The notes: a model not told the origin generated them from the letters alone. DNA of 51,010 bases from an uncultured Clostridia bacterium (GCA_944387405.1 CALXET010000009.1:1-51010), one strand, 5' to 3'. Shown: positions 18,124 through 28,810, counted from the first letter of the stretch. Made by a program: numbers and translations.

Positions 18124-18365
18124 TGGGTTTACTTACAAGATATCAAAAAGAAATGAATTGTTTAATGAAAAATGATATACCAGGAGCTGTAAGGGAATTA
18201 TATAATAATCAAGAAAGAATTGAAAAGGCATTTGCAAGAAGAGAAAAGGAATTAACTTATGGTGGAGATTTAGTAGAGCAAATAAGAAAAGCTAAACAAA
18301 AATTAAGATTATTAAAAGAGGCTCCATTATTACCTGGTTTTACAATTGATGATTTAGAAGATTAA
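18120..18365 (+). CDS. Small charged helical protein, unknown function
   Basis: Eighty-one residues, soluble and probably all-helical (many Glu, Lys and Arg), ending LLPGFTIDDLED. It starts inside the stop of the preceding gene (ATGA) and lies 12 bp before the EndoQ gene, so it is co-translated with both. The family is not recognised. Confidence 0.6.
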   Translation: MMGLLTRYQKEMNCLMKNDIPGAVRELYNNQERIEKAFARREKELTYGGDLVEQIRKAKQKLRLLKEAPLLPGFTIDDLED

Positions 18366-18377
18366 AAGGAGAAAAAG

Positions 18378-19565
18378 ATGTACGAAGTTTTTGCAGATAT
18401 GCATATACATATAGGAAGAAGTGAAAATAATAAACCAATAAAAATAACAGCAGCTAGAAGTTTAAATTTTGCAAATATTGCAAAAGAATGTGTAGAAAGA
18501 AAAGGAATTAATATAGCAGGAATTATAGATTGTGCTTCACCATACGTTATAGAAGATATAGAAAACTTTTTAAAAACTGGTGAAGCTTTTGAAATTGAAG
18601 ATGGTGGAATAATATATAAAGATAAAGTTTGTATTATACTAGGTAGTGAAATAGAAACTTCTGAAAAAAATGAAGAAGGAAAGACAGGTAGCGCACATAA
18701 TCTTTGTTATTTCCCAACACTAAATGATATAAAAGGTTTTTCAAATGAGATGAGTCATCATATTAAAAATATGACTTTAAGTTCTCAAAGAGCAGATATA
18801 TCTGCATATGAATTAATAGATATTGTTGAAAAATATAATGGAGTGCTTGTTCCTGCACATGCATTTACTCCACACAAAAGTTTTTATGGAAATTGTACAA
18901 CAAGTTTAAAAAGAATTTTTAAAGAAAAATTTGATAGAATTCCTGCAATAGAATTAGGACTTAGTGCAGATACATATTTAGCAGATAAAATTTCAGAACT
19001 AGAAAATAAGACTTTTTTAACAAATTCAGATGCACATTCTCTTCCTAAAATTGCAAGAGAATATAATAAGATGCTTATGGAAACAGTAAGCTTTAAAGAA
19101 TTTGTAAAAGTATTAAAAAGAGAAGATGGAAGAAAAATCTTAGCAAATTATGGATTAGATCCAAAGCTTGGGAAATATCATAGAACATATTGTGAAGTTT
19201 GCGATAAACAAATAAAAGGAGAAGCTCCTGTCACAAAATGTGATACATGCGATAGCAGGAATATTACAATGGGCGTGTACGACAGAATAGAAATTATAAA
19301 AGATAAAAAAGAATCAAAAAGTCCTGAACATAGACCAGAATATATTTATCAAATACCTTTAGGATTTATTCCAGGAGTTGGAGGAAAAACAATAAAGAAA
19401 TTATTAGATACTTTTGAAACAGAAATGAATATATTGCATAAATTAGATTATGATGATATAGAAGCTGTAGTAGGAGAAAAAGTTGCTACTAATATAATAA
19501 ACGCAAGAGAAGGAAAGATGCATATTATTGAAGGTGGTGGCGGTGTATATGGAAAAGTTGAATAA
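18378..19565 (+). CDS. Endonuclease Q (EndoQ) family PHP-domain nuclease
   Basis: EndoQ cuts DNA 5' of deaminated bases such as hypoxanthine, uracil and xanthine. The N-terminal PHP domain has the metal motif DMHIHIGRS, then GSEIET, HNLCYFP and VPAHAFTPH. A four-cysteine element follows (YCEVCDKQ...CDTCDSR, about residues 274-295), and a helix-hairpin-helix region with IPGVGGKTIKKLL near residue 330. Length (395) and domain order match the EndoQ/YqxK family found in Thermococcales and some Firmicutes. It ends its operon at a terminator. Confidence 0.85.
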   Translation: MYEVFADMHIHIGRSENNKPIKITAARSLNFANIAKECVERKGINIAGIIDCASPYVIEDIENFLKTGEAFEIEDGGIIYKDKVCIILGSEIETSEKNEEGKTGSAHNLCYFPTLNDIKGFSNEMSHHIKNMTLSSQRADISAYELIDIVEKYNGVLVPAHAFTPHKSFYGNCTTSLKRIFKEKFDRIPAIELGLSADTYLADKISELENKTFLTNSDAHSLPKIAREYNKMLMETVSFKEFVKVLKREDGRKILANYGLDPKLGKYHRTYCEVCDKQIKGEAPVTKCDTCDSRNITMGVYDRIEIIKDKKESKSPEHRPEYIYQIPLGFIPGVGGKTIKKLLDTFETEMNILHKLDYDDIEAVVGEKVATNIINAREGKMHIIEGGGGVYGKVE

Positions 19566-19598
19566 AAAAATGTAAAAAATAATTTATAATAGTATATT

Positions 19599-19629
19599 AA
19601 AGAATTATCATTTTAGATAATTCTTTTTT
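19599..19629 (+). terminator. Rho-independent terminator after endoQ
   Basis: The stem AAAGAATTATC with GATAATTCTTT has a short AT loop and a run of Ts behind it. It isolates the ribosomal operon from upstream transcription. Confidence 0.85.
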
Positions 19630-19689
19630 TATGTAAAAAAAGTATAAAAATATAGTAGAAAAATATTCATAAATTTCTAAAAAAAATCG

Positions 19690-19718
19690 TTGACAAAGGA
19701 AAAAACGCGTAGTATAAT
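19690..19718 (+). promoter_or_regulatory. Consensus promoter of the S10 ribosomal protein operon
   Basis: TTGACA (19690-19695) and TATAAT (19713-19718) are both perfect consensus hexamers with a 17-base spacer. Transcription would start near 19725, giving a leader of about 230 nt before rpsJ. Confidence 0.9.
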
Positions 19719-19724
19719 ATGTAG

Positions 19725-19957
19725 GCGTAAGATAAAGCGATGAAGCAGAATGTGGCTACACGTACGCCGTGGAGGGAACTTCTGCAGAGTATGTCTTGGC
19801 TTAGACCGGGCGATAAGTTTGATAATAGCATTCAACCTTATCCAAGATACAAAAGTACAAAAGAAACTTAGAGTAACTTGGATTTATATATGTGTTATAA
19901 GGAAACACCAGGATGCGTTCATACTTGCCGTTACATTTATTTTAAGGAGGGAAACAA
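19725..19957 (+). promoter_or_regulatory. Structured leader RNA of the S10 operon
   Basis: With 19566-19724 this completes a 392-bp gap without a gene. The leader is GC-richer than its surroundings and contains several helices: GGCGTA (19724-19729) with TACGCC (19763-19768), crossed by GCAGAA (19745-19750) with TTCTGC (19780-19785), a hairpin at 19813-19841, TCCAAG (19841-19846) with CTTGGA (19877-19882), and GTGTT with AACAC (19892-19908). Leaders of this operon bind L4 in gammaproteobacteria; feedback control here is an inference, and I recognise no known Rfam motif. Confidence 0.65.
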
Positions 19958-20287
19958 ATGGCAACATCAAACACTAACGTAGGAAGTGAAAAAATTAGAA
20001 TAAGACTTAAAGCTTATGATCATGTAGTTTTAGAACAGTCTGCTGAAAAAATAGTAGATACTGCTAAAAGAACAGGAGCTAAAGTATCAGGTCCTATACC
20101 ACTTCCAACAGAGAAAGAAATAATAACTATATTACGTTCTCCACACAAAGACAAAGATTCAAGAGAACAATTCGAAATGAGAACACATAAAAGAGTTATT
20201 GATATTCTTTATCCAACACAAAAAACAGTTGATAGTTTAATGAAATTAGATTTACCAGCTGGTGTTAATATTGAAATCAAATTATAA
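19958..20287 (+). CDS. rpsJ: Ribosomal protein S10
   Basis: First gene of the operon. The [40 protein letters not shown] pattern is diagnostic. The protein is 109 residues, a few longer than usual at the N-terminus ([11 protein letters not shown]). AAGGAGGG precedes the ATG. S10 is a 30S head protein and also serves as NusE in antitermination. Confidence 0.98.
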   Translation: MATSNTNVGSEKIRIRLKAYDHVVLEQSAEKIVDTAKRTGAKVSGPIPLPTEKEIITILRSPHKDKDSREQFEMRTHKRVIDILYPTQKTVDSLMKLDLPAGVNIEIKL

Positions 20288-20343
20288 TTATCAAATTAAA
20301 ATTTTTTATTAATTTATTAAATTAAAATGAAAACAAAAACCAA

Positions 20344-20359
20344 GCTGGTGAAAATCAGC
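20344..20359 (+). promoter_or_regulatory. GAAA-tetraloop hairpin upstream of rplC
   Basis: In the 94-bp rpsJ-rplC gap, GCTGGT and ATCAGC pair (five Watson-Crick pairs and one G-U) around a GAAA loop, a GNRA tetraloop. It ends about 10 bases before the rplC AGGAGG. It could be a protein-binding or RNA-processing element; no function is shown. Confidence 0.5.
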
Positions 20360-20381
20360 CAATAGTTAGGAGGAATTTTAA

Positions 20382-21017
20382 ATGAAAAAAGCCATAATAG
20401 GTAGAAAAGTTGGAATGACACAAATATTTGATGAAAATGGTGTAGCAATTCCAGTAACAGTTATAGAAGCTGGTCCTTGTACAGTTGTTCAAGTAAAAAC
20501 AACAGAAACTGATGGATACGATGCAGTTCAATTAGGATACGGCGAAGTTAAAGAACATAAAGTTAATAAACCTGAAAAAGGTCATTTTACAAAAGGTAAT
20601 GTTAAACCTACTAAACACTTAAGAGAATTCAGATTAGATGACGTATCTGGTGCAAAAGTAGGAGATGAGATAAAAGTTGATATATTTGCTGAAGGAGATA
20701 CAGTAGATATTCAAGGAAAAACAAAAGGAAAAGGATTCCAAGGTGTTATTAAACGTCATGGACAATCAAGAGGACCTATGGGACATGGTTCTATGTATCA
20801 CAGAAGACCAGGATCTATGGGATCAACATCTACACCAGGTAGAGTATTCAAAGGAAAGAAATTACCTGGACACATGGGAAATACAACAGTAACAATTCAA
20901 AACTTAAAAGTTGTTAAAGTTGATACAGAAAAAAATGCAATATTAGTAAAAGGTAGCGTACCAGGAAACAAAGGTGTTATCTTAAAAATAAAAGATGCAG
21001 TTAAAGCATCAGTGTAA
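20382..21017 (+). CDS. rplC: Ribosomal protein L3
   Basis: Two hundred and eleven residues beginning [19 protein letters not shown], with the central loop [20 protein letters not shown] that reaches the peptidyl-transferase centre. Length and sequence are normal. rplD follows after 20 bp. Confidence 0.98.
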   Translation: MKKAIIGRKVGMTQIFDENGVAIPVTVIEAGPCTVVQVKTTETDGYDAVQLGYGEVKEHKVNKPEKGHFTKGNVKPTKHLREFRLDDVSGAKVGDEIKVDIFAEGDTVDIQGKTKGKGFQGVIKRHGQSRGPMGHGSMYHRRPGSMGSTSTPGRVFKGKKLPGHMGNTTVTIQNLKVVKVDTEKNAILVKGSVPGNKGVILKIKDAVKASV

Positions 21018-21037
21018 AGCGGAAAGGAGGAAGATTA

Positions 21038-21661
21038 ATGCCTACAGTAGATGTATATAATTTAGAAGGAAAGAAAGTTAGTACAGTAGATTTAAAAGAA
21101 GAAGTATTTGGTATTGAACCAAATGAAAACGTAGTACACAGTGTACTTGCTAACTACTTAGCAAATCAAAGACAAGGTACACAAAGTACAAAAACAAGAG
21201 CTGAAGTAAGAGGCGGAGGAAGAAAACCTTGGAGACAAAAAGGAACAGGTAGAGCAAGACAAGGTAGTATAAGAGCTCCACAATGGATTAAAGGTGGTAT
21301 AGCTTTAGGACCAAAACCAAGAAAATATAGCTACAGAGTAAATAAAAAAGAAAAGAGATTAGCTATAAGATCAATATTAAGCTCAAAAGTATTAGAAAAC
21401 AATTTAGTAGTTTTAGATAAAATATCTTTCAAAGATATTAAAACAAAACAAATGGTAAATGCATTAGCTAAAAACAAAGTAGAAGGAAAAGCTTTAGTTA
21501 TGATTGCAGAGAAAAATGAAAATGTTGAAAAATCAACAAGAAACATTGAAAATGTAAAAGTAACTGTAGTTAATACAATTAATGTATTTGATTTATTAAA
21601 ATATAATAAATTAGTTCTTACATTAGATACTGTTAAAAAATTAGAGGAGGTGTATGCATAA
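21038..21661 (+). CDS. rplD: Ribosomal protein L4
   Basis: Two hundred and seven residues with the tunnel-loop signature [20 protein letters not shown]4 is the usual autoregulator of S10 operons in enteric bacteria, so it is a candidate ligand for the leader at 19725-19957. The stop overlaps the rplW start by one base (TAATG). Confidence 0.98.
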   Translation: MPTVDVYNLEGKKVSTVDLKEEVFGIEPNENVVHSVLANYLANQRQGTQSTKTRAEVRGGGRKPWRQKGTGRARQGSIRAPQWIKGGIALGPKPRKYSYRVNKKEKRLAIRSILSSKVLENNLVVLDKISFKDIKTKQMVNALAKNKVEGKALVMIAEKNENVEKSTRNIENVKVTVVNTINVFDLLKYNKLVLTLDTVKKLEEVYA

Positions 21662-22008
21662 TGTTACCAGAAGATATCATAATTAAACCTATCATTACTG
21701 AAAAAAGTAATGAAGGAATTCAAGAAGGTAAATACACTTTCAAAGTTGATAAAAGAGCAACAAAAGTTGAAATAGCAAGAGCTGTAGAAAAATTATTCAA
21801 TGTTAAAGTTGTTAAAGTAAATACAGTTTCAGTAAAAGGAAAAGAAAAAAGAGTAGGAGTTCATCAAGGAAAAACAGCTAGCTGGAAAAAAGCTATAGTT
21901 ATGATAGATGTTAATCCAGAAGATCCTACATATATGAAAAAAGGTGGAAAAGAAGCAAAAGTTTCTAAAAAATATAATTCATCAATAGATGGATTTATGG
22001 GTATGTAA
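21661..22008 (+). CDS. rplW: Ribosomal protein L23
   Basis: It begins with the typical [14 protein letters not shown] and contains [26 protein letters not shown]. At 115 residues it is longer than the usual ~95, with a C-terminal extension ([20 protein letters not shown]). L23 sits at the exit tunnel and docks trigger factor and SRP. Confidence 0.97.
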   Translation: MLPEDIIIKPIITEKSNEGIQEGKYTFKVDKRATKVEIARAVEKLFNVKVVKVNTVSVKGKEKRVGVHQGKTASWKKAIVMIDVNPEDPTYMKKGGKEAKVSKKYNSSIDGFMGM

Positions 22009-22071
22009 TTACCTAAGTAATAATAAAAATTATTAAATAAATATCTAGATTAAACTAGGAAAATAAATATA

Positions 22072-22091
22072 GAATACGAATTGAAGTATTC
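22072..22091 (+). promoter_or_regulatory. Hairpin just upstream of rplB
   Basis: In the 100-bp gap between rplW and rplB, GAATAC pairs with GTATTC around an eight-base loop, only a few bases before the GGGAAAGGA ribosome binding site. It may affect rplB initiation; otherwise the gap is plain AT-rich sequence. Confidence 0.4.
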
Positions 22092-22108
22092 GGGAAAGGA
22101 TTAGAAAA

Positions 22109-22936
22109 ATGGGAATTAAACATTTTAGACCAGTTACACCTTCAAGAAGAAATATGACAGCATTAACTTATGAAGAAGTAACTAAAAAGACACCAGAAAA
22201 ATCTTTACTTGCTAAAAAAGAGAAAAAAGCAGGTAGAAATTCATATGGTAGAATTACAGTAAGACACCAAGGTGGCGGAAACAGACAAAAATATAGAATT
22301 ATAGATTTCAAGAGAAAGAAAGATGATATGGTTGCTACAGTAGTTGGAATCGAATATGATCCAAACAGAAGTGCAAACATAGCTTTAATAGAATATGAAG
22401 ATGGAACAAAATCTTATATATTAGCTCCAATCGGATTAAAAGATGGAGATCAAGTAGTTTCAGGAATGAACACAGATATTAAACCAGGTAACTGCTTACC
22501 AATCGAAAACATTCCAGTAGGTACTTTAATTCATAACATTGAATTAAATCCAGGACAAGGTGGAAAATTAGTAAAAGCAGCTGGTGGATCTGCACAATTA
22601 ATGGCTAAAGAAGGTGCTTACGCACACGTAAGATTACCATCTGGAGAAATGAGATTAATATTAGCAAGATGTAGAGCTACTATAGGAACTATAGGAAACA
22701 CAGATCATGAAAATATTAAATTAGGTAAAGCCGGAAGAAAAAGACATATGGGAATCAGACCAACAGTAAGAGGATCTGTTATGAACCCAGTAGATCACCC
22801 TCATGGTGGTGGTGAAGGTAGAGCTCCAGTAGGACACTCTGGACCAATGACTCCTTGGGGTAAACCAGCATTAGGATATAAGACAAGAAAGAAAAATAAA
22901 GTAACTAATAAATTTATAGTTAAGAGAAGAAAATAG
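22109..22936 (+). CDS. rplB: Ribosomal protein L2
   Basis: Two hundred and seventy-five residues. It begins [17 protein letters not shown] and has the conserved [13 protein letters not shown] segment with the histidine important for peptidyl transfer. Full length, nothing unusual. Confidence 0.98.
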   Translation: MGIKHFRPVTPSRRNMTALTYEEVTKKTPEKSLLAKKEKKAGRNSYGRITVRHQGGGNRQKYRIIDFKRKKDDMVATVVGIEYDPNRSANIALIEYEDGTKSYILAPIGLKDGDQVVSGMNTDIKPGNCLPIENIPVGTLIHNIELNPGQGGKLVKAAGGSAQLMAKEGAYAHVRLPSGEMRLILARCRATIGTIGNTDHENIKLGKAGRKRHMGIRPTVRGSVMNPVDHPHGGGEGRAPVGHSGPMTPWGKPALGYKTRKKNKVTNKFIVKRRK

Positions 22937-22957
22937 TAAAAGGAGGAAATGAGTATC

Positions 22958-23239
22958 ATGTCAAGATCAAGCAAGAAAATACCATATGTGGCACCAAAGT
23001 TATTAAAAAGAATTGAAGCTATGAATGAAACTGGTAAAAAAGAAGTTTTAAAAACATGGTCAAGAGCTTCAACAATATACCCACAAATGGTTGGACATAC
23101 AATAGCTGTTCATGATGGTAGAAAACATGTTCCTATTTATATATCAGAAGAAATGATAGGACATAAATTAGGAGAATTTGCTCCAACAAGAACTTTTAAA
23201 GGTCATGCAGGAGATAAAACAAGCAAAGTAAATAAATAA
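22958..23239 (+). CDS. rpsS: Ribosomal protein S19
   Basis: Ninety-three residues beginning [15 protein letters not shown] and containing [23 protein letters not shown]. The ATG at 22958 is chosen because the ATG at 22949 is only two bases from the AGGAGG. Confidence 0.97.
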   Translation: MSRSSKKIPYVAPKLLKRIEAMNETGKKEVLKTWSRASTIYPQMVGHTIAVHDGRKHVPIYISEEMIGHKLGEFAPTRTFKGHAGDKTSKVNK

Positions 23240-23292
23240 TAAGTAGAAAAAAATACTTAAATACCTAGATTCTAAGAAGGAGGATATAAGTA

Positions 23293-23649
23293 ATGGAAGA
23301 AATGCAACAAGTAGCAGAAGCTAGAGCAACATTAAATTATGCTAGAATTTCAGCTAGAAAAGTTAAAATAGTAGCAGATTTAATAAGAGGAAAAAAAGTT
23401 TCTGAAGCATTAGCAATAGTAAAATTTGCACCTAAAGCTTCAGCAGAAATAATTGAAAAACTATTAAAATCAGCTATAGCAAATGCTGAAAACAATCATT
23501 TCATGAAAAGTGAAGACCTATATGTTGCTGAAATATATGCAAATCAAGGTCCAACATTAAAGAGAATTAGACCAGCTGCAAAAGGATCAGCTGTAAGAAT
23601 AAGAAAAAGAACAAGTCATATAACAATAGTTTTAAGAGAGGCTAAATAA
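23293..23649 (+). CDS. rplV: Ribosomal protein L22
   Basis: The 118-residue protein has [18 protein letters not shown] and the tunnel hairpin [15 protein letters not shown]. Its order after rpsS and before rpsC is standard. Confidence 0.97.
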   Translation: MEEMQQVAEARATLNYARISARKVKIVADLIRGKKVSEALAIVKFAPKASAEIIEKLLKSAIANAENNHFMKSEDLYVAEIYANQGPTLKRIRPAAKGSAVRIRKRTSHITIVLREAK

Positions 23650-23670
23650 GGAAAGGAGGATTCTTAAAAC

Positions 23671-24342
23671 ATGGGACAAAAAGTACACCCAAACGGAATT
23701 AGAGTAGGTATTATCAAAGATTGGAGTTCAAAATGGTATGCTGATTCAAAAGACTTTGGTGATAACTTAGTAGAGGATTATAAAATCCGTAAATTTGTAA
23801 AAAATAAATTATTTGCTAGCGGTATTTCAAAAATCGAAATTGAAAGAACTGCTAAATTTGTAAAAATAAATGTATATACAGCAAAACCAGGACTAGTAAT
23901 AGGAAAAGGTGGTAACTTAGCTGATACATTAAAAAATGAAATTCAAAAAATGATAGGAAAAGATGTTAACTTAAACATAGTTGAAGTTAAAAATATTGAT
24001 ACAGATGCACAATTAGTTGCAGAAAACATTTGTAATCAATTAGAAAGAAGAATTTCTTTCAGAAGAGCTATGAAACAAGCTATGCAAAAAGCAATGAAAG
24101 CAGGAGCTTTAGGTATAAAAACTTCTGTATCAGGAAGATTAGGTGGAGCTGATATGGCTAGAACAGAATTCTATAAAGAAGGTACTATACCACTACAAAC
24201 TTTAAGAGCTGATATAGATTATGGATTCTACGAAGCTGATACTACTTATGGAAAAATAGGTGTAAAAGTTTGGATTTATAAAGGAGAAGTTCTTCCTGAA
24301 AAGAAAGAAAAAACTGTTAATGCAGAAAGGGGAGAAGAATAA
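23671..24342 (+). CDS. rpsC: Ribosomal protein S3
   Basis: Two hundred and twenty-three residues, beginning [20 protein letters not shown], with the KH-domain GLVIGKGG loop. It helps form the mRNA entry channel. The stop overlaps the rplP start by one base (TAATG). Confidence 0.98.
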   Translation: MGQKVHPNGIRVGIIKDWSSKWYADSKDFGDNLVEDYKIRKFVKNKLFASGISKIEIERTAKFVKINVYTAKPGLVIGKGGNLADTLKNEIQKMIGKDVNLNIVEVKNIDTDAQLVAENICNQLERRISFRRAMKQAMQKAMKAGALGIKTSVSGRLGGADMARTEFYKEGTIPLQTLRADIDYGFYEADTTYGKIGVKVWIYKGEVLPEKKEKTVNAERGEE

Positions 24343-24785
24343 TGCCAGTAATGCCAAAAAGAACAAAATATAGAAAAATGCAAAAAGGTAGAAATAGAGG
24401 TAAAGCAACAAGAGGAACTGTTGTTAATGAAGGCGAATATGGATTACAAGCATTAGACGCTGGATGGATAACAGCAAATCAAATCGAATCTGCCCGTATT
24501 GCTATGACACGTTATATTAAAAGAGGTGGTAAAGTTTGGATTAAAATATTCCCAAACAAACCAATTACTAAAAAACCAGCTGAAACTCGTATGGGTAAAG
24601 GTAAAGGAGCACCAGAATATTGGGTAGCTGTAGTAAAACCAGGAAGAATAATGTTTGAAATCGCAGGTGTATCAGAAGAAGTTGCAAGAGAAGCTTTAAG
24701 ACTTGCTGCTCACAAATTACCTGTAAGAACAAAATTCGTAGCTAGAGAAATTGAAGTAGGTGGTGATAGTGATGAAGATAAATAA
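24342..24785 (+). CDS. rplP: Ribosomal protein L16
   Basis: The 147-residue protein has [17 protein letters not shown] and the [16 protein letters not shown] segment. An internal ATG three codons on would give the usual L16 start, but GGGGAG is best placed for the first ATG. Its 3' end overlaps rpmC by 14 bp. Confidence 0.97.
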   Translation: MPVMPKRTKYRKMQKGRNRGKATRGTVVNEGEYGLQALDAGWITANQIESARIAMTRYIKRGGKVWIKIFPNKPITKKPAETRMGKGKGAPEYWVAVVKPGRIMFEIAGVSEEVAREALRLAAHKLPVRTKFVAREIEVGGDSDEDK

Positions 24786-24972
24786 AATCAAAGAGATGTC
24801 TTCACCAGACCTTGAAAAAGAGCTAAGTGAATTAAAATCAGAATTATTTAAATTAAGATTTAATTTAGCTGCTAATGGATTAGAAAATCCAGTAAAAATT
24901 AGAGAAGTGAAAAAAGACATCGCCAGAATAAAAACAATATTAAAAGAAAGAGAATTAAACGAGCAAAAATAA
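24772..24972 (+). CDS. rpmC: Ribosomal protein L29
   Basis: Sixty-six residues beginning [11 protein letters not shown], with the family helix [16 protein letters not shown]. The ATG at 24772 (AGGTGG nine bases ahead) is preferred to a GTG at 24760. Confidence 0.96.
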   Translation: MKINKIKEMSSPDLEKELSELKSELFKLRFNLAANGLENPVKIREVKKDIARIKTILKERELNEQK

Positions 24973-24995
24973 TTTAAGAAAGGAGAAATCCGGAA

Positions 24996-25259
24996 ATGGA
25001 AGAAAGAAATCTTCGTAAAACATTAGTTGGAATAGTTGAATCTAACAAAATGGACAAAACTATAGTTGTAAAAGTTGAGGACAGTGTTAGACATCCAATT
25101 TATAAGAAAACAGTAAAGAAAACATATAGATTAAAAGCACATGACGAAAACAATGAATGCCAAATTGGTGACAAAGTTAGAGTTATGGAAACAAGACCAT
25201 TATCAAAAGATAAAAGATGGAGACTTGTTGAAGTTGTTGAAAAAGTTGTAATAAAATAA
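24996..25259 (+). CDS. rpsQ: Ribosomal protein S17
   Basis: Eighty-seven residues with [19 protein letters not shown] and [19 protein letters not shown], both typical of S17. Standard position between rpmC and rplN. Confidence 0.97.
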   Translation: MEERNLRKTLVGIVESNKMDKTIVVKVEDSVRHPIYKKTVKKTYRLKAHDENNECQIGDKVRVMETRPLSKDKRWRLVEVVEKVVIK

Positions 25260-25296
25260 TTGAAATCTTAGAAATTAAGAAGGAGGAAAACTGATT

Positions 25297-25665
25297 ATGG
25301 TACAGCAACAAAGTAGATTAAAAGTTGCCGATAACACTGGTGCAAAAGAATTAATGTGTATCAGATGTTTAGGTGGTTCACATAGAAAATATGCTGAAAT
25401 AGGTGACATTATAATTGCTTCTGTTAAAAGTGCTACACCAGGTGGTGTTGTAAAAAAAGGAGAAGTAGTTAAAGCTGTTGTAGTTAGAAGCAAAAAAGGT
25501 GTTAGAAGAGCAGACGGTTCTTATTTAAAATTTGATGAAAATGCAGCTGTTATTATACGTGATGATGGAACTCCAAGAGGAACTCGTATATTTGGACCAG
25601 TAGCAAGAGAATTAAGAGAAAAAGATTATATGAAGATCTTATCTTTAGCACCAGAAGTTCTTTAA
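25297..25665 (+). CDS. rplN: Ribosomal protein L14
   Basis: One hundred and twenty-two residues beginning with [17 protein letters not shown] and containing [20 protein letters not shown]. Start of the spc part of the cluster; AAGGAGG precedes it. Confidence 0.98.
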   Translation: MVQQQSRLKVADNTGAKELMCIRCLGGSHRKYAEIGDIIIASVKSATPGGVVKKGEVVKAVVVRSKKGVRRADGSYLKFDENAAVIIRDDGTPRGTRIFGPVARELREKDYMKILSLAPEVL

Positions 25666-25724
25666 TAGAAATTAAGAAACAGAAACTATAAATGAATCTT
25701 AAAACAAAGAGGTGAAAATAAAGA

Positions 25725-26036
25725 ATGAAAATAAAAAAAGGTGATACAGTTAAGGTTTTATCAGGAAATGATAAAGGTAAAACTGGAGAAGTTATTGAAG
25801 TAATACCTAAGACAGAAAAAGTTATAGTTAAAGGTGTTAACTTAAGAAAAAAACACGTAAAACCTAGAAAACAAGGTGAAGAAGGTGGAATCATATCTGT
25901 AGAATGTGCTATACATAGCAGCAAAGTTAATGTAGTTTGCCCAAAATGTGGTAAAGTTACAAAAGTAGGATATGAATTAGATAAAGACGGAAATAAAGTA
26001 CGTGTATGTAAAAAATGCAACACAAAATTAAACTAG
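25725..26036 (+). CDS. rplX: Ribosomal protein L24
   Basis: The 103-residue protein has the KOW motif KKGDTVKVLSGNDKGKTGEV. Its C-terminal part carries CPKC...CKKC, a small zinc-ribbon-like element also seen in other Firmicutes L24 proteins. Confidence 0.97.
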   Translation: MKIKKGDTVKVLSGNDKGKTGEVIEVIPKTEKVIVKGVNLRKKHVKPRKQGEEGGIISVECAIHSSKVNVVCPKCGKVTKVGYELDKDGNKVRVCKKCNTKLN

Positions 26037-26062
26037 TTAGTGAAAGGAGGAAATAAATCCAA

Positions 26063-26602
26063 ATGGAAAAGTTAAGAGAAGTTTACAAAAATGAAGTAGT
26101 TCCAGAAATGATGAAAAAATTCGAATATAAATCTGTTATGGAAGTACCAAAATTAGAAAAAATAGTTATAAATATTGGATTAGGAGATTTAAAAGATAAT
26201 CCTAAAGCTTTAGATAATGCTATGAATGATTTACAAATCATTACTGGACAAAAGCCAGTTGAAACAAGAGCTAAAAAATCTATCGCAGCATTTAAATTAA
26301 GAGAAGGTGCTAAGATAGGATGCAAAGTTACTTTAAGAGCTGGAAAAATGTATGACTTTGCTTACAAATTATTCAATGTAGCATTACCAAGAGTAAGAGA
26401 TTTCAGAGGAGTTTCTGCAAATTCATTTGATGGAAGAGGAAATTACTCAATGGGTATTAAAGAACAATTAATATTCCCAGAAATCGAATATGATAAAATT
26501 GATAAAATAAGAGGTATGGATATAATTTTCGTAACAACAGCCGAAACTGATGAAGAAGCTAGAGAATTATTAAGATTATTAGGAATGCCTTTTAAAGCAT
26601 AG
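26063..26602 (+). CDS. rplE: Ribosomal protein L5
   Basis: One hundred and seventy-nine residues with [15 protein letters not shown] and [17 protein letters not shown], diagnostic of L5, which binds 5S rRNA. Confidence 0.98.
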   Translation: MEKLREVYKNEVVPEMMKKFEYKSVMEVPKLEKIVINIGLGDLKDNPKALDNAMNDLQIITGQKPVETRAKKSIAAFKLREGAKIGCKVTLRAGKMYDFAYKLFNVALPRVRDFRGVSANSFDGRGNYSMGIKEQLIFPEIEYDKIDKIRGMDIIFVTTAETDEEARELLRLLGMPFKA

Positions 26603-26637
26603 AAAATAACCTTTTAAAGAAGGAGGATTAAAGTATA

Positions 26638-26823
26638 ATGGCTAAAAAATCATTAAAAGTAAAATGTGCCAAAGAACAAAAATACAAAACAAGAGAATAT
26701 AATAGATGTAAAATATGTGGAAGACCACATGCTTATATCAGAAAATATGGAATATGCCGTGTATGCTTTAGAGAATTAGCTCATAAAGGAGAAATTCCAG
26801 GAGTTAAAAAAGCAAGCTGGTAA
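26638..26823 (+). CDS. rpsZ: Ribosomal protein S14, zinc-binding type
   Basis: Sixty-one residues (type Z length) with the zinc motif CKICGRPH...GICRVC and the ending PGVKKASW. The zinc-independent long form is not present in this window. Confidence 0.97.
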   Translation: MAKKSLKVKCAKEQKYKTREYNRCKICGRPHAYIRKYGICRVCFRELAHKGEIPGVKKASW

Positions 26824-26861
26824 TAAAATTTTAAAATAGGAAAAAAGGAGGGTAAAAACAA

Positions 26862-27260
26862 GTGAATACAACAGACCCAATTGCAGATATGTTAACAAGA
26901 ATAAGAAATGCAAATAGTTCAAAATTCAAAACAGTTGATATTCCTGCATCTAATATGAAAATAGCTATAGCAAAAACTCTATTAGAAGAAGGATATGTTA
27001 AAGAAGTTGAAGAAATAAAAAATGAGACTCAAGGTATAATAAGAATTACTTTAAAATACGATGAGAAAGGTAATAAAGTAATTTCTGGATTAAAAAGAAT
27101 CAGTAGACCAGGTTTAAGAATATATGCATCAAAAGATGAATTACCTAAAGTATTAAATGGTTTAGGTATTGCTTTAATATCTACATCAAAAGGTATAGTT
27201 ACAGATAAAAAAGCTAGAGAATTAGGTGTAGGTGGAGAAGTTTTAGCATATGTTTGGTAA
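26862..27260 (+). CDS. rpsH: Ribosomal protein S8
   Basis: GTG start with AAGGAGGG upstream. The 132-residue protein begins [18 protein letters not shown] and ends with [11 protein letters not shown]. In E. coli S8 is the spc operon autoregulator. Confidence 0.98.
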   Translation: MNTTDPIADMLTRIRNANSSKFKTVDIPASNMKIAIAKTLLEEGYVKEVEEIKNETQGIIRITLKYDEKGNKVISGLKRISRPGLRIYASKDELPKVLNGLGIALISTSKGIVTDKKARELGVGGEVLAYVW

Positions 27261-27327
27261 TTAATTCTTAGTTAGTAGATAATTAAGACAATATAGAAAA
27301 CATTTTAAAGAAGGAGGAAAACTTAAA

Positions 27328-27867
27328 ATGTCAAGAATAGGAAACTTACCTATTACAATAGCAAATGGAGTTGAAGTAAAAGTAGACGGACAAAAAGTTA
27401 CTGTAAAAGGACCTAAAGGAACATTAGAAAGAGAAGTTCATAAAAATATAAAAGTTACAGTAGATAATGGAACTGTTAAAGTTGAAAGAATTAATGACGA
27501 GCCAGCTAATAAAAGTTTACATGGTTTAACAAGAACTTTAATTAGCAATATGATAAAAGGAACATCAGAAGAATTTACTAGAAAATTAGAAGTAAATGGT
27601 GTTGGTTATAGAGCTCAAAAACAAGGAAAGAAATTAGTTCTTCATTTAGGTTACTCACATCCAGTAGAAATGGAAGAACCAGAAGGAATTACTTTTGAAG
27701 TACCAAATCCAAATGAAATTATTGTAAGAGGAATTGATAAAGAAAAAGTAGGACAAATGGCAGCTGTTATCAGAACAAAGAGACCACCTGAAGTTTATAG
27801 AGGTAAAGGTATTAAATACGCTGAAGAAGTTATCAGACGTAAAGAAGGTAAAGCTGGTAAAAAATAA
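27328..27867 (+). CDS. rplF: Ribosomal protein L6
   Basis: One hundred and seventy-nine residues beginning [16 protein letters not shown], with the C-terminal [16 protein letters not shown] motif. Normal length. Confidence 0.98.
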   Translation: MSRIGNLPITIANGVEVKVDGQKVTVKGPKGTLEREVHKNIKVTVDNGTVKVERINDEPANKSLHGLTRTLISNMIKGTSEEFTRKLEVNGVGYRAQKQGKKLVLHLGYSHPVEMEEPEGITFEVPNPNEIIVRGIDKEKVGQMAAVIRTKRPPEVYRGKGIKYAEEVIRRKEGKAGKK

Positions 27868-27908
27868 AATCTAAAATAAATAAGAAAGATTTTAGAAAGG
27901 AGTAAAAT

Positions 27909-28268
27909 ATGATTACTAAAATAGATAGAAAAGCTGAAAGAGTAAGAAGACATAAAAGAGTTCGTAATAAAATAAGTGGTACTGCTGAATGCCCAAGATT
28001 ATGTGTATTTAGAAGTAATACTAATTTATATGTACAAGTAATTGATGATGAAAATCAAGTTACTTTAGTAAGTGCTTCTACTTTAGATAAAGATGTAAAA
28101 ACAAAGAAATCTAATAAAGAAGCTGCAAAGGAATTAGGAACTTTAATAGCTAAAAAAGCTAAAGCAAAGAAAATCGAAACAGTAGTATTCGATAGAGGTG
28201 GATATGTATACCACGGTGTTATAAAAGAATTAGCTGATGCTGCAAGAGAAGGCGGACTTAAATTTTAA
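27909..28268 (+). CDS. rplR: Ribosomal protein L18
   Basis: One hundred and nineteen residues with [19 protein letters not shown] and [24 protein letters not shown]. Partner of L5 on 5S rRNA. Confidence 0.97.
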   Translation: MITKIDRKAERVRRHKRVRNKISGTAECPRLCVFRSNTNLYVQVIDDENQVTLVSASTLDKDVKTKKSNKEAAKELGTLIAKKAKAKKIETVVFDRGGYVYHGVIKELADAAREGGLKF

Positions 28269-28321
28269 TAAAAAGATAGAATAAAAATTCTAAACATAGA
28301 AGGAAGGAGAAACTAAAACTC

Positions 28322-28810
28322 ATGGAAGATAAAACTTTAGAATTAAAAGAAAAAGTAGTAGCTATAAACAGAGTTGCTAAAGTTGTTAAAGGTGGTAGAA
28401 CTTTTAGATTTAGTGCTGTTGTAGTTGTTGGAGACGAAAATGGTCATGTTGGAGTTGGAAACGGAAAAGCTGCAGAAGTTCCAGATGCTATTAGAAAAGC
28501 TATTGAAGAAGCTAAAAAGAATTTAGTAGAAGTTCCAATAGTTGGTACAACTATTCCTCATGAATATACAGGAAAATTTGGTGCTGCAACAGTTATTTTA
28601 AAACCAGGAAATGAAGGTTCTGGAGTTATAGCTGGTGGTAGCGTAAGACCAGTATTAGAACTTGCTGGATACAGAGATATAAAAACTAAAGTTATTGGTA
28701 CAAACAATCCTAGAAATGTTGTTTATGCAACATTAGAAGCATTAAAGAGCATGAATACTATTCAAGAAGTTGCTAAAAAAAGAGGAAAAAAAGTATCAGA
28801 TATTTTATAA
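28322..28810 (+). CDS. rpsE: Ribosomal protein S5
   Basis: One hundred and sixty-two residues with [20 protein letters not shown] and the [13 protein letters not shown] segment. It is followed by 99 bp without a gene, where rpmD (L30) would normally lie. Confidence 0.98.
   Translation: MEDKTLELKEKVVAINRVAKVVKGGRTFRFSAVVVVGDENGHVGVGNGKAAEVPDAIRKAIEEAKKNLVEVPIVGTTIPHEYTGKFGAATVILKPGNEGSGVIAGGSVRPVLELAGYRDIKTKVIGTNNPRNVVYATLEALKSMNTIQEVAKKRGKKVSDIL

Noticed and set aside
19750..19977. A 75-codon open frame between the S10 promoter and rpsJ
   Set aside because: It has no ribosome binding site, overlaps the rpsJ start, resembles no protein, and lies wholly in the structured leader.
25553..26023. 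A 156-codon minus-strand frame across rplN and rplX
   Set aside because: It is antisense to two ribosomal protein genes and its composition is that of a shadow frame.
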